NCBI GenBank assembly: GCA_937958375.1
Contig: CALGNY010000259.1
Coordinates: 1 to 7,141 of the forward strand
Origin: an uncultured Bacillaceae bacterium
GTDB lineage: Bacteria > Bacillota > Bacilli > Bacillales > Alkalibacillaceae
Reading direction: 5' to 3'
Length of the DNA: 7,141 bases
Part shown: positions 1-5,991 of the stretch, one piece after another
Numbering within the stretch: position 1 is the stretch's first letter
Layout: every line of letters begins with the position of its first letter
Notes under the pieces: model-generated
The model's input: the letters and a program-made list of their open reading frames with translations, nothing else
Database searches by the model: none
Told to the model about the DNA's origin: nothing
Program-made: the position numbers and the translations under genes

Positions 1-1069
1 CAAAATCGATTGCTTCTTCTATAGAGCTTGTCCAAACTGGGTGGTAAAGAGCAGAAATCAAAATACCTACAACAGCTGCGTTGATTCCCATGACGACGCC
101 CTTAATCTTTGGGCGACTTCGTAAGGCATCCCAAAAAGGTAGTGTTCCAAAGACCAACAGGAATGCCGGTAAGAAGATAGCTGCAGTCGCAAGTAATCCG
201 CTTTGCCAACCATTGATGACAGCGCCGATATATGCCGCAAACGTAAACAATGGACCCGGTACCGCTTGAGCAGCACCATACCCGGCAAGGAATTCTTGTT
301 CAGTTAACCAACCCGTCGGCACAAATTCTTGTTCCAACAATGGCAAAACGACATGCCCGCCACCAAACACGAGGGCTCCCGAACGATAAAAGCTATCAAA
401 CATCGCAATCCAATCGATGGAGGTAGCACTTCGGACAATCGGCAACAAAATCAGGATTCCGAAAAATAACGATAAACAAATGAACCCGAAACGGCGAGAG
501 ATTGGAAATTTTGAGATCGGCTCATCTTCGCGTTCTGTTTGTTGTTTGAAAAGAAGGAAGCCAACTAGCCCGGCTACCAAGATGACGCCAACCTGGGTAA
601 AAGTCGTTTGCCATAGCAGTGTGATGACTAAAGCCACTAGCGCCAGAGTTTTTCGTTTCACATCTGGTGTCAGTTTTTGGGCCATGCCCAAGACAGCATG
701 TGCGACAACGACAACGGCGACGATTTTCAGACCATCGATCCCCCCTGCGTCTTGAATCCCAAAGGTATGTAAAACCGACGCAAAGACGATCAGTGCGATG
801 ATCGATGGAAAGGTAAAGCCTAAAAAGGAAATGAAACCACCAATCACGCCACCGCGCATGACACCTATTCCGATACCGACCTGACTACTCGCTGGACCAG
901 GAAGGAACTGACAAAGCGCGACGAGGTCTGCATAACTTTTTTCATCCATCCATTTTCTTCTGCGTACGTATTCCTCGTGAAAATAGCCTAAATGGGCAAT
1001 CGGACCTCCAAAGGAAGTGAGCCCGAGCCTTGTGGAAATCAGGAAAATCTCTAGCCATTTTTTCAACAT
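1..1069 (-). CDS. chrA: ChrA-family chromate transporter, 3' end cut by window edge
   Basis: The frame reads 356 codons from ATG at 1069 to the left edge without a stop. Members with two CHR domains are usually about 390-400 residues, so roughly the last 40 are missing. ChrA proteins are inner-membrane carriers that export chromate, probably through sulfate-like oxyanion antiport. The N-terminal domain shows SFGGPIAHLG (19-28) and QFLPGPASSQVGIG (54-67). The second domain shows VFGGGHVVLPLLEQE (234-248) and AAQAVPGPLFTFAAYIG (266-282). These duplicated FGGG/PGP signatures are diagnostic of the family. Hydrophobic helices fill the rest, and the charged segment 175-193 links the two halves. The start is supported by GGTGAG just upstream, with AAGGAG further away (about 14 nt). 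The gene lies downstream of fda in the same direction but behind a terminator, so it probably has its own promoter in 1070-1165. No regulator gene is visible. Real substrate specificity is not provable from sequence. Confidence 0.93.
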   Translation of the reverse strand, partial: MLKKWLEIFLISTRLGLTSFGGPIAHLGYFHEEYVRRRKWMDEKSYADLVALCQFLPGPASSQVGIGIGVMRGGVIGGFISFLGFTFPSIIALIVFASVLHTFGIQDAGGIDGLKIVAVVVVAHAVLGMAQKLTPDVKRKTLALVALVITLLWQTTFTQVGVILVAGLVGFLLFKQQTEREDEPISKFPISRRFGFICLSLFFGILILLPIVRSATSIDWIAMFDSFYRSGALVFGGGHVVLPLLEQEFVPTGWLTEQEFLAGYGAAQAVPGPLFTFAAYIGAVINGWQSGLLATAAIFLPAFLLVFGTLPFWDALRSRPKIKGVVMGINAAVVGILISALYHPVWTSSIEEAIDF

Positions 1070-1105
1070 GTTCTCACCGCCGACTCCTTTTTTGGTAAAC
1101 TTTAA

Positions 1106-1121
1106 ATTAACATAGATTAAT
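1106..1121. promoter_or_regulatory. Small AT-rich inverted repeat in the chrA leader
   Basis: ATTAA and TTAAT flank a six-base spacer (CATAGA), about 40 bases upstream of the chrA start. It lies where the chrA promoter must be, since the fda terminator ends at 1166. It could be an operator, but such short AT-rich palindromes arise often by chance and I see no convincing -35/-10 pair to anchor it. Confidence 0.2.
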
Positions 1122-1165
1122 CATCGCTACAATTGAGTTTACAAAGACTTAACAAATTTCCACAT

Positions 1166-1197
1166 AAAAAAGCACCCGAGGGAATCCCGGGTGCTTT
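1166..1197 (-). terminator. Intrinsic terminator of fda
   Basis: AAAGCACCCG (1169-1178) pairs perfectly with CGGGTGCTTT (1188-1197) around a nine-base loop. On the minus strand the GC-rich stem is followed by six T residues (complement of A 1166-1171). It begins about 11 bases after the fda stop codon, so it ends the fda transcript and separates it from chrA. Confidence 0.93.
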
Positions 1198-1208
1198 GAT
1201 AATTTATG

Positions 1209-2099
1209 TTATTTTTTATTCACGGATGCATCATAAATAGAGTCGACAGCAGCCTGCAATTTTTCGTTGAATTCTTCATCACTTTGGTCGGCATTTAAAT
1301 CACTGACCAACGCGCGAGAGAAGCTTGCGATCATGCCATCATTTTCTTTCAACATTTCGTTCGCTTCTTCACGAGAATAACCTCCGGAAAGAGCAACAAA
1401 ACGTACGACACGTGGATGATCGACCAGTTCCTTATAAAGATTGGCTTTTGTTGGAATGGTCAGTTTCAACATGACGTTTTGGTCTTCAGATAATGCATTC
1501 AAGTGTTTCAGCGTTTCTTCCTTCAACAGCTCTTCTGATTTTTCTTTATCGGTACTGTTGATGTCTACTTCTGGTTCGACGATCGGCACGAGGCCAGCTG
1601 CGATAATTTGCTTAGCCGTTTCGAACTGTTGGTCGACGACAGCTTTAATGCCTTCTTCATTTGGTTCATGAATGACGGAACGCATTTTTGTACCAAACAT
1701 CTTACGCTCATTCGCACGGCGCAGTAAATCATCCAATCCAGGATTCGGTTTCATCATCTGAACGCCGTTTTCTTTGTCAGCTAGTCCTTTATCAATTTTC
1801 AAAAACGGAACAATTCCTTTATCTGCAAGGTAGTCACCTGTATATTTACCCTCAACTTTACGATCCATCGTTTGTTCGAAAAGGATCGCTCCTAGAATTT
1901 TATCAGAAGAAAAAGCCGGGGAAGTCACAATTCTTGTTCTCATTTGATGGACGAGATCAAACATTTCATCCTCGTTCGAGTACGCATCCTCCTGAACACC
2001 ATAGGCAGCTAGCGCTTTCGGCGTACTTCCGCCACTTTGGTCAAGTGCTGCGACAAATCCATCATCATTCTTCATCCGGTTGAACTGCTTTTCGTTCAT
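1209..2099 (-). CDS. fda: Class I fructose-1,6-bisphosphate aldolase
   Basis: This 296-residue protein matches the length and sequence style of the staphylococcal/bacillary class I aldolase. It cleaves fructose 1,6-bisphosphate to dihydroxyacetone phosphate and glyceraldehyde 3-phosphate, through a Schiff base and without a metal. Visible landmarks, by analogy with muscle aldolase, are ALDQSGGSTPK (18-28, Asp20), FLKIDKG (99-105, Lys101), GTKMRS (136-141, Lys138/Arg140), VEPEVDI (174-180, Glu175/Glu177), MLKLTIP (210-216, Lys212 as Schiff-base lysine), LSGGYS (237-242) and ASFSRAL (258-264, phosphate binding). AGGAG (2108-2112) lies eight bases before the ATG. Its own terminator follows, so it is likely monocistronic. 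A TAGAAT (2140-2145, minus strand) could be a -10, but no good -35 is evident. Many Bacillaceae also carry a class II enzyme elsewhere, so this may be a second isozyme, which is inference. Confidence 0.95.
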   Translation of the reverse strand: MNEKQFNRMKNDDGFVAALDQSGGSTPKALAAYGVQEDAYSNEDEMFDLVHQMRTRIVTSPAFSSDKILGAILFEQTMDRKVEGKYTGDYLADKGIVPFLKIDKGLADKENGVQMMKPNPGLDDLLRRANERKMFGTKMRSVIHEPNEEGIKAVVDQQFETAKQIIAAGLVPIVEPEVDINSTDKEKSEELLKEETLKHLNALSEDQNVMLKLTIPTKANLYKELVDHPRVVRFVALSGGYSREEANEMLKENDGMIASFSRALVSDLNADQSDEEFNEKLQAAVDSIYDASVNKK

Positions 2100-2176
2100 T
2101 TACCTCACTCCTAATATTGATAGTCCCTATCCTCTCATTATTCTAACATTTTCTCATCATCTAATACAGCACAATC

Positions 2177-2199
2177 GACAAAGCGTGCGATTCTTTGTC
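2177..2199. repeat. Perfect inverted repeat upstream of fda
   Basis: GACAAAG (2177-2183) and CTTTGTC (2193-2199) are exact inverted copies around nine bases. No T-run follows on either strand, so it is not a normal terminator. It sits about 80-100 bases before the fda start, just upstream of the possible -10. It may be a regulator site or a transcript hairpin, and its function is unknown. Confidence 0.4.
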
Positions 2200-2218
2200 A
2201 GGTTAAAAAAACTTGGCT

Positions 2219-2497
2219 CTATACTCACGTGTGAAAGGCAAATCAGATCTTAACGTCCTCTAGCGCCGTTCTATACTCCCGAATGAAAAGAAAATGGACC
2301 TGGAACGTCTTATAGTAGGCTTCTATACACCTGAATGACAGGAAATAGGTTCAGAAATGTCCTCTAGAAGGCATCTATGCCCCTGGATGAGAGGGAAATG
2401 GAGTAGGAAAGTCCTCTAGAAGCCTTCTATAACCTAGAAGAAAAGGAAAGAGGCCCTAGAATGTCCTCTAGCATATTTTTATACCTAAAAATGAAGC
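2219..2497. repeat. 52-bp degenerate tandem repeat array (five units plus a partial sixth)
   Basis: CTATAC-like blocks start at 2219, 2271, 2323, 2375, 2427 and 2479, exactly 52 bases apart each time. A second conserved block, GTCCTCTAG (one copy GTCTTATAG), starts at 2255, 2307, 2359, 2411 and 2463, again exactly 52 apart. Between them lies a purine-rich stretch resembling GAATGAAAAGGAAAT. Unit ends are partly palindromic, for example TAGAAG-C-CTTCTA at 2417-2429. The period is not a multiple of three and no frame stays open across it, so it is not coding. It occupies most of the divergent gap between fda and the YjiH-family gene. No transposase or integrase is nearby. The function is unknown. 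Confidence 0.9.
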
Positions 2498-2566
2498 CTT
2501 TTAAAAGCGTGATTTTTTGAATAAATATACTGAAATTTCAAATGCGGACATTATCTAAAACCCATA

Positions 2567-2594
2567 TAGACAATATATTATATACAATTATAAA
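2567..2594 (+). promoter_or_regulatory. Candidate sigma-A promoter for the YjiH-family gene
   Basis: TAGACA (2567-2572, five of six matches to TTGACA) is followed after 16 bases by TATAAA (2589-2594, five of six matches to TATAAT), in a very AT-rich stretch about 90 bases before the start codon. A second possible pair, TTGTAT (2612-2617) and TATATT (2636-2641) with an 18-base spacer, lies closer to the gene. AT-rich DNA yields such matches easily, so the exact promoter is uncertain. Confidence 0.45.
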
Positions 2595-2612
2595 ATAATT
2601 TAAAATAACTGT

Positions 2613-2626
2613 TGTATATTTATACA
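2613..2626. promoter_or_regulatory. Palindromic candidate operator TGTATA-TT-TATACA
   Basis: TGTATA and TATACA are exact inverted half-sites separated by two bases. They overlap the second possible -35 and lie downstream of the first candidate promoter, which is where a repressor would bind. The layout is reminiscent of two-fold sites used by GntR-type dimeric regulators, but no regulator gene is in the window. The region is AT-rich, so chance remains possible. Confidence 0.35.
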
Positions 2627-2685
2627 CTTATATGATATATTATTAACCATTAGTCAACGTGGAAAGAGAGAGGGAGGATTCTAGC

Positions 2686-4068
2686 ATGGAGAAAGCACAT
2701 CCAGTCGAAAGTTTATCAGTAAAAAAGGGTTATTCTGCAAAGCAAATCATGAAATTTCTTATTCCTTCAATTATCGGGGTTCTATTGTTCTTAGTTCCAA
2801 TTTCAGTGGATGGGACAGTGACAATCGGGTTGGGTGTAATGGCAGATGCCCTGCAGGCAGCGATTGCTGAGTATATTCCTCTAATCATGACGGTGGTTAT
2901 CGCCTTATCAGCAATCGGGAGTGCACTTGTAAAAGTTGTACCGATCAAGGCGGTGCAAAACAGTTCCTTTTTGACGGCATTATTTGATATCTCACCATTC
3001 TGGTTAACGCTTCGGTTTCTAGGAGCCATTTTTGCTGTTTTGACTTTAACGAGTGTAGGCCCGGAATTTATTTGGTCAGGGGCGACAGGGGGCACCGTGT
3101 TATTTGATCTAGTGCCCGTTTTAATGGTTTGGTTCTTATTCGCATGTTTATTCATGCCCCTGCTCTTGCAGTTCGGGTTGATGGATTTCATTGGTACGGT
3201 CGTCCGTAAAGTCATGTCACCTTTGTTCAAATTACCTGGACGCTCATCCATTGATGCACTCGCTTCTTGGATGGGTAGCGGGACGGTCGGTGTACTGATG
3301 ACTACGCAGCAATATGAATCCGGTTATTATACGAAACGAGAAGCGGCGGTCGTTGCGACAAACTTTTCGATTACGTCGATTGCATTTAGTTTAGTCATCG
3401 CAAGATTTTTGAATATCGATCATTTATTCGTTCAATTTTATGGCACCGTCGTGATCGCCGGGATTGTTGCAGCAATCATTTGTCCGAGAATCCCACCTCT
3501 TTCGAAAAAAAAAGATACGTATTATGAACCAGTCGGAAAGCAGATTGATGAGGAAGTACCAGCTGGTCAGTCCAGCTTCCAATGGGGATTGCATAAAGCG
3601 GTTGAAAAAGCTGAACAAGTCAAAAGCTATCGTAGCGTCGCAAAAAGTGGCGTACAAAACGTAATGGATATTTGGTTCTCACTCATTCCACTTGTCATGG
3701 CGTTAGGTACAGTGGCACTAATTATTGCAGAATTCACACCGATTTTTGATTATTTGGCTTATCCATTCGTTCCGTTTTTGCAGTTACTGCAGATTCCTGA
3801 AGCGCAAGCAGCTGCACCCGCGATGCTTGTCGGTTTTGCAGATATGTTCTTACCAGCAGTTGTCGGAAGCGGCATCGAATCGGAATTGACCCGTTTCGTC
3901 ATCGGTGTCATGTCTTTATCACAATTGATCTATATGTCCGAGATTGGAATTCTATTAATCAAATCAAAAATTCCAGTTTCCTTTTTGGAGTTGTTCATTA
4001 TTTTCATTCAACGTACAGTCATTACATTGCCTGTCGTTGCGTTGATCGCTCACGTGTTTTTCTTCTAA
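2686..4068 (+). CDS. YjiH-family membrane protein with nucleoside-recognition (Gate) domain
   Basis: This is a 460-residue polytopic membrane protein. A GTG at 2659 is in frame, but AGGGAGG (2671-2677) lies eight bases before the ATG at 2686, so that ATG is the likely start. About ten hydrophobic segments are visible, roughly at 24-41, 63-82, 105-124, 138-163, 222-241, 250-267, 328-350, 376-396, 403-425 and 431-458. The conserved Gate-type stretch runs through GRSSIDALASWMGSGTVGVL (185-204) and the following TTQQYESGYYTKREA. A charged hydrophilic loop (273-327) splits the protein into a YjiH-like front half and a second half that may correspond to the separate YjiG/SpmB-like partner of other bacteria. 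Gate-domain proteins are thought to be transporters or channels, with substrates mostly unproven. The downstream aminotransferase suggests an amino acid or amine substrate, as does the E. coli association of yjiH with iadA. Both are inference. Confidence 0.85.
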   Translation: MEKAHPVESLSVKKGYSAKQIMKFLIPSIIGVLLFLVPISVDGTVTIGLGVMADALQAAIAEYIPLIMTVVIALSAIGSALVKVVPIKAVQNSSFLTALFDISPFWLTLRFLGAIFAVLTLTSVGPEFIWSGATGGTVLFDLVPVLMVWFLFACLFMPLLLQFGLMDFIGTVVRKVMSPLFKLPGRSSIDALASWMGSGTVGVLMTTQQYESGYYTKREAAVVATNFSITSIAFSLVIARFLNIDHLFVQFYGTVVIAGIVAAIICPRIPPLSKKKDTYYEPVGKQIDEEVPAGQSSFQWGLHKAVEKAEQVKSYRSVAKSGVQNVMDIWFSLIPLVMALGTVALIIAEFTPIFDYLAYPFVPFLQLLQIPEAQAAAPAMLVGFADMFLPAVVGSGIESELTRFVIGVMSLSQLIYMSEIGILLIKSKIPVSFLELFIIFIQRTVITLPVVALIAHVFFF

Positions 4069-4125
4069 ATGTTATTGATAGAATTGGAAAACTCATTTAT
4101 CTTAAGAACAGAAGGGTATTCTTAA
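4069..4125 (+). other. Possible 18-codon leader reading frame inside the attenuator-like region
   Basis: ATG directly abuts the upstream stop (TAA-ATG at 4066-4071) and opens the frame MLLIELENSFILRTEGYS, which ends with TAA at 4123-4125. It contains four Leu and two Ile codons (TTA/TTG Leu). Its stop codon falls exactly at the 3' arm of the upstream hairpin (4102-4125). No Shine-Dalgarno site is visible, so translation would need termination-reinitiation from the upstream gene. A run of 18 open codons is common by chance. It is recorded only because of its position. Confidence 0.2.
4102..4125 (+). promoter_or_regulatory. Candidate antiterminator hairpin
   Basis: TTAAGAA (4102-4108) pairs perfectly with TTCTTAA (4119-4125) around a ten-base loop. 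Its 5' arm shares bases 4105-4108 with the 5' arm of the downstream terminator, so the two stems cannot form together. The stem is A/U-rich and therefore weak. This geometry could regulate readthrough into the aminotransferase gene. Confidence 0.4.
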
Positions 4126-4151
4126 CGGATGCTCCCTGTTCTGTTTTTTTT
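4105..4151 (+). terminator. Intrinsic terminator between the YjiH-family gene and the aminotransferase gene
   Basis: AGAACAG (4105-4111) pairs with CTGTTCT (4136-4142). Two unpaired A residues then allow GGG (4114-4116) to continue pairing with UCC (4133-4135). Eight T residues follow (4144-4151). It lies 36 bases after the upstream stop codon and 60 bases before the next start. Because the 5' arm can also pair in the earlier hairpin, termination may be conditional. Confidence 0.8.
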
Positions 4152-4211
4152 GATTAATTGTTTTGATGACGCATAAAGTAGTTGAAGACGAATAAGAAAG
4201 GTGAATTGGTG

Positions 4212-5405
4212 ATGGAACCAACTAATTTTTTCACAAACAATACAAGAGAAGCATTAAAAAACGATCCGCCGGGTGAGTGGATGCCTCCTGTCCCAGAGGA
4301 TTGTATTTCGCTGAGTTCTGGCTATCCTGCTCACAGTCTTGTGCCCTATGATGAACTCAATGAAGCCGTCAATCAGCTGATTGATGAGGAAAAAGATTTG
4401 CCATTTCAATATTTAGGAGGCAAGCGGCAGAAGGCGGTAAAAGAGTATGTCCGCAATCGTCTGGTCGAGCGTGGAGTGGTTTTACTAGAAAAAGAGTTGC
4501 TGATTACAGCTGGTGCCATCCAGGGAATTGATCTCATCGCACGTACGATGATTGATCGTGATACTTTTATTGTCGTTGAGTCCCCTAGTTACATGGAAGC
4601 ACTTGAGGTTTTCCGAAACTACACGGATCATTTCATCTCGGTGCCGGTTGATCGGGAGGGCCTTCAGACGGAGGAGCTAGCAAAAACACTTCAAGACCGT
4701 AGAGATAAAAAGCTGCCTCTCCCAAAACTCGTATACACCATTCCGACATTCCATAACCCGACTGGAACCACGATGTCCATCGACCGGCGTAGGCATCTTT
4801 TGGAGCTTGCCAGTGAGTACGACTTTTTGATAGTCGAAGATGACGCGTATGGCGAATTGTACTTTGATTCTCACGAAACACCGATTAAAGCAATGGATAG
4901 TGGCAGCCGTGTGTTACATATCGGATCATTTTCGAAAATCGTCGGGCCAGGCTTGCGTATAGGCTTTGTCGCAGCTAGAGGTGATTTGATTGAAGCGTTG
5001 TCTTGGTTCAAAAAGGACTTAGATCATCCATTTGCAGAATCAACGATGGGCACCTATCTAGCAAAGACAGATATGAAACAAAGACTTCAAATGCTCAGAA
5101 GAGTCTACCACCAAAATAGCCGGACATTACTGTCAGCCTTGGAAAAATATATGGATGGCATAGCGACATGGCATAAACCAAAGGGTGGTTATTTCGTGTG
5201 GGTACACGTCCCGGGTGTGAATACCTCTGAACTATTGAATGAAGCCATGCGGGAAGGCGTTGCCTATGTGCCCGGCAAGCACTTCTTTGTAAATGAGAAG
5301 GATGGCTTGGAATACTTGCGCCTCTCCTTCAGCTCAGTCAGCAGAGAAGAGCTCATCACCGGGGTTGAAAAGCTAAGCAAAGTTATGAAAAGGAATAAAC
5401 AGTAG
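4212..5405 (+). CDS. Fold-type I PLP-dependent aminotransferase (LysN/MocR-catalytic-domain-like)
   Basis: The 397-residue protein has the class I/II aminotransferase signature. HNPTG (181-185, Asn182) contacts the cofactor. VEDDAYGELY (208-217) supplies Asp210 for the pyridine nitrogen and Tyr213. GSFSK (238-242) holds the Schiff-base Lys242, followed by GLRIG (247-251, Arg249 for phosphate). LRLSFS (369-374) supplies Arg370 for the substrate carboxylate. It resembles 2-aminoadipate transaminases and the catalytic half of MocR regulators but lacks the GntR helix-turn-helix front, so it is an enzyme. TTG and GTG codons upstream are in frame, but AAAGGTGA (4197-4204) sits seven bases before ATG 4212. 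It follows the YjiH-family gene in the same direction across a possibly conditional terminator. A weak promoter (TTGATT, 18 bases, TAAAGT) may also exist near 4150-4180. The amino donor cannot be named from sequence. Confidence 0.9.
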   Translation: MEPTNFFTNNTREALKNDPPGEWMPPVPEDCISLSSGYPAHSLVPYDELNEAVNQLIDEEKDLPFQYLGGKRQKAVKEYVRNRLVERGVVLLEKELLITAGAIQGIDLIARTMIDRDTFIVVESPSYMEALEVFRNYTDHFISVPVDREGLQTEELAKTLQDRRDKKLPLPKLVYTIPTFHNPTGTTMSIDRRRHLLELASEYDFLIVEDDAYGELYFDSHETPIKAMDSGSRVLHIGSFSKIVGPGLRIGFVAARGDLIEALSWFKKDLDHPFAESTMGTYLAKTDMKQRLQMLRRVYHQNSRTLLSALEKYMDGIATWHKPKGGYFVWVHVPGVNTSELLNEAMREGVAYVPGKHFFVNEKDGLEYLRLSFSSVSREELITGVEKLSKVMKRNKQ

Positions 5406-5435
5406 GATCTTATGGCTCGCCATAAGATCCTTTTT
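5405..5435 (+). terminator. Strong intrinsic terminator of the aminotransferase gene
   Basis: GGATCTTATGG (5405-5415) and CCATAAGATCC (5420-5430) form a perfect 11-bp stem with a four-base CTCG loop, followed by TTTTT. The first stem base is the last base of the TAG stop codon, so the gene and terminator are fused end to end. Confidence 0.95.
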
Positions 5436-5451
5436 ATTTGAGTCGTGGCGG

Positions 5452-5864
5452 CATACCAAGCTCCTAAGGTTCATATCGACTGGAGTTGTGCGCATATCTA
5501 GCTCTGGTGGTCGCATATCTTAGTGGGCGGGCTCATATATATCGCCGGTGGGCTCATATATTTCTCCTAGGGCACATAAATCCCGTGGTTGGTCCCATAT
5601 AATTCTTGTCGGGTAACATATATCCGTGGGTTGGACCATATATTTTTCATTTGGTTGCATAAAATTCCCGTAAGGTCGCATAAATCTCGTCGGTGGTCGC
5701 ATATCTTTCCCATAAAGTCGCATAAATCCAGCCAGTGGGCGCATATCTTTCCAATAAAGTCGCATATATCCCGCCAGTGGACGCATATCTTTCCCCTAAG
5801 GTCACATAAATCCAGCCAGTGGACGCATAAATTTCCCCTAAAGTCACATATATCCCCTGATAGG
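5452..5864. repeat. 21-bp tandem repeat array B (20 units)
   Basis: CATA or CATAT motifs start at 5452, 5472, 5493, 5514, 5534, 5555, 5575, 5596, 5617, 5637, 5658, 5679, 5700, 5721, 5742, 5763, 5784, 5805, 5826 and 5847. Steps are 20 or 21 at first, then exactly 21 from 5637 to 5847. Each unit is an AT-rich head (CATATATC or CATAAATC) plus a variable middle and a G-rich tail (GTGG-CG, GGTCG). From 5679 two unit types alternate, giving a 42-bp higher-order repeat: one type has CCAGCCAGTGG and the other CTTTCC-ATAAAGT. The array fills the gap between the aminotransferase terminator and the LLM gene. The bases from 5866 to 5960 hold no clear repeat, gene or convincing promoter. The function is unknown. 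Confidence 0.93.
5679..5846. repeat. 42-bp higher-order repeat inside array B (four dimers)
   Basis: Units at 5679, 5721, 5763 and 5805 resemble each other (AAATC or ATATC head, GTGG tail). The intervening units at 5700, 5742, 5784 and 5826 share an ATCTTTCC-like centre and an AAAGTCG-like tail. This dimer pattern and the strict 21-bp step suggest that this half was amplified more recently than the degenerate left half. Confidence 0.75.
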
Positions 5865-5991
5865 CATAACTATTCTAGCCGGATGCCGCTACCACCACAC
5901 AATTTACTATTCTACAAAATCATTATGGGTGCAAAACCTACATAGAGAATATAGAATTTAAGTAGGAGTGAAAATAAATGAGGTGAATCAT

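Noticed and set aside
417..755. 112-residue plus-strand reading frame
   Set aside because: Antisense to chrA, whose protein shows clear family motifs throughout.
1688..2083. 131-residue plus-strand reading frame
   Set aside because: Antisense shadow of fda, with no ribosome binding site or recognisable protein features.
2498..2518. CTTTTAAAAG palindrome followed closely by six T residues, as a terminator
   Set aside because: The stem is almost entirely A/T with essentially no loop, and no plus-strand gene precedes it.
2659..2685. GTG start adding nine residues to the YjiH-family protein
   Set aside because: Those codons contain the AGGGAGG ribosome binding site for ATG 2686, and the added residues are a charged low-complexity run.
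2730..3251. 173-residue minus-strand reading frame
   Set aside because: Antisense to the YjiH-family gene and composed of residues expected from complementing hydrophobic codons.
5520..5786. 88-residue minus-strand reading frame with 14-residue repeats (MRPLAGYMRLY-like)
   Set aside because: A 21-bp period keeps several frames open on both strands at once. The 20-bp units shift the frame between copies, and there is no ribosome binding site. Constraint appears to be on DNA, not protein.
5452..5864. CRISPR-like array
   Set aside because: Units are contiguous 20-21-bp repeats with no unique spacers, and no cas genes are present.
5589..5945. 118-residue plus-strand reading frame over array B
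   Set aside because: By-product of the 21-bp repeat, with no ribosome binding site and low-complexity repetitive product.
5968..5991. GTG start adding eight residues to the LLM protein
   Set aside because: GAGGTGA precedes ATG 5992 at good spacing, and the resulting 334 residues match the family.
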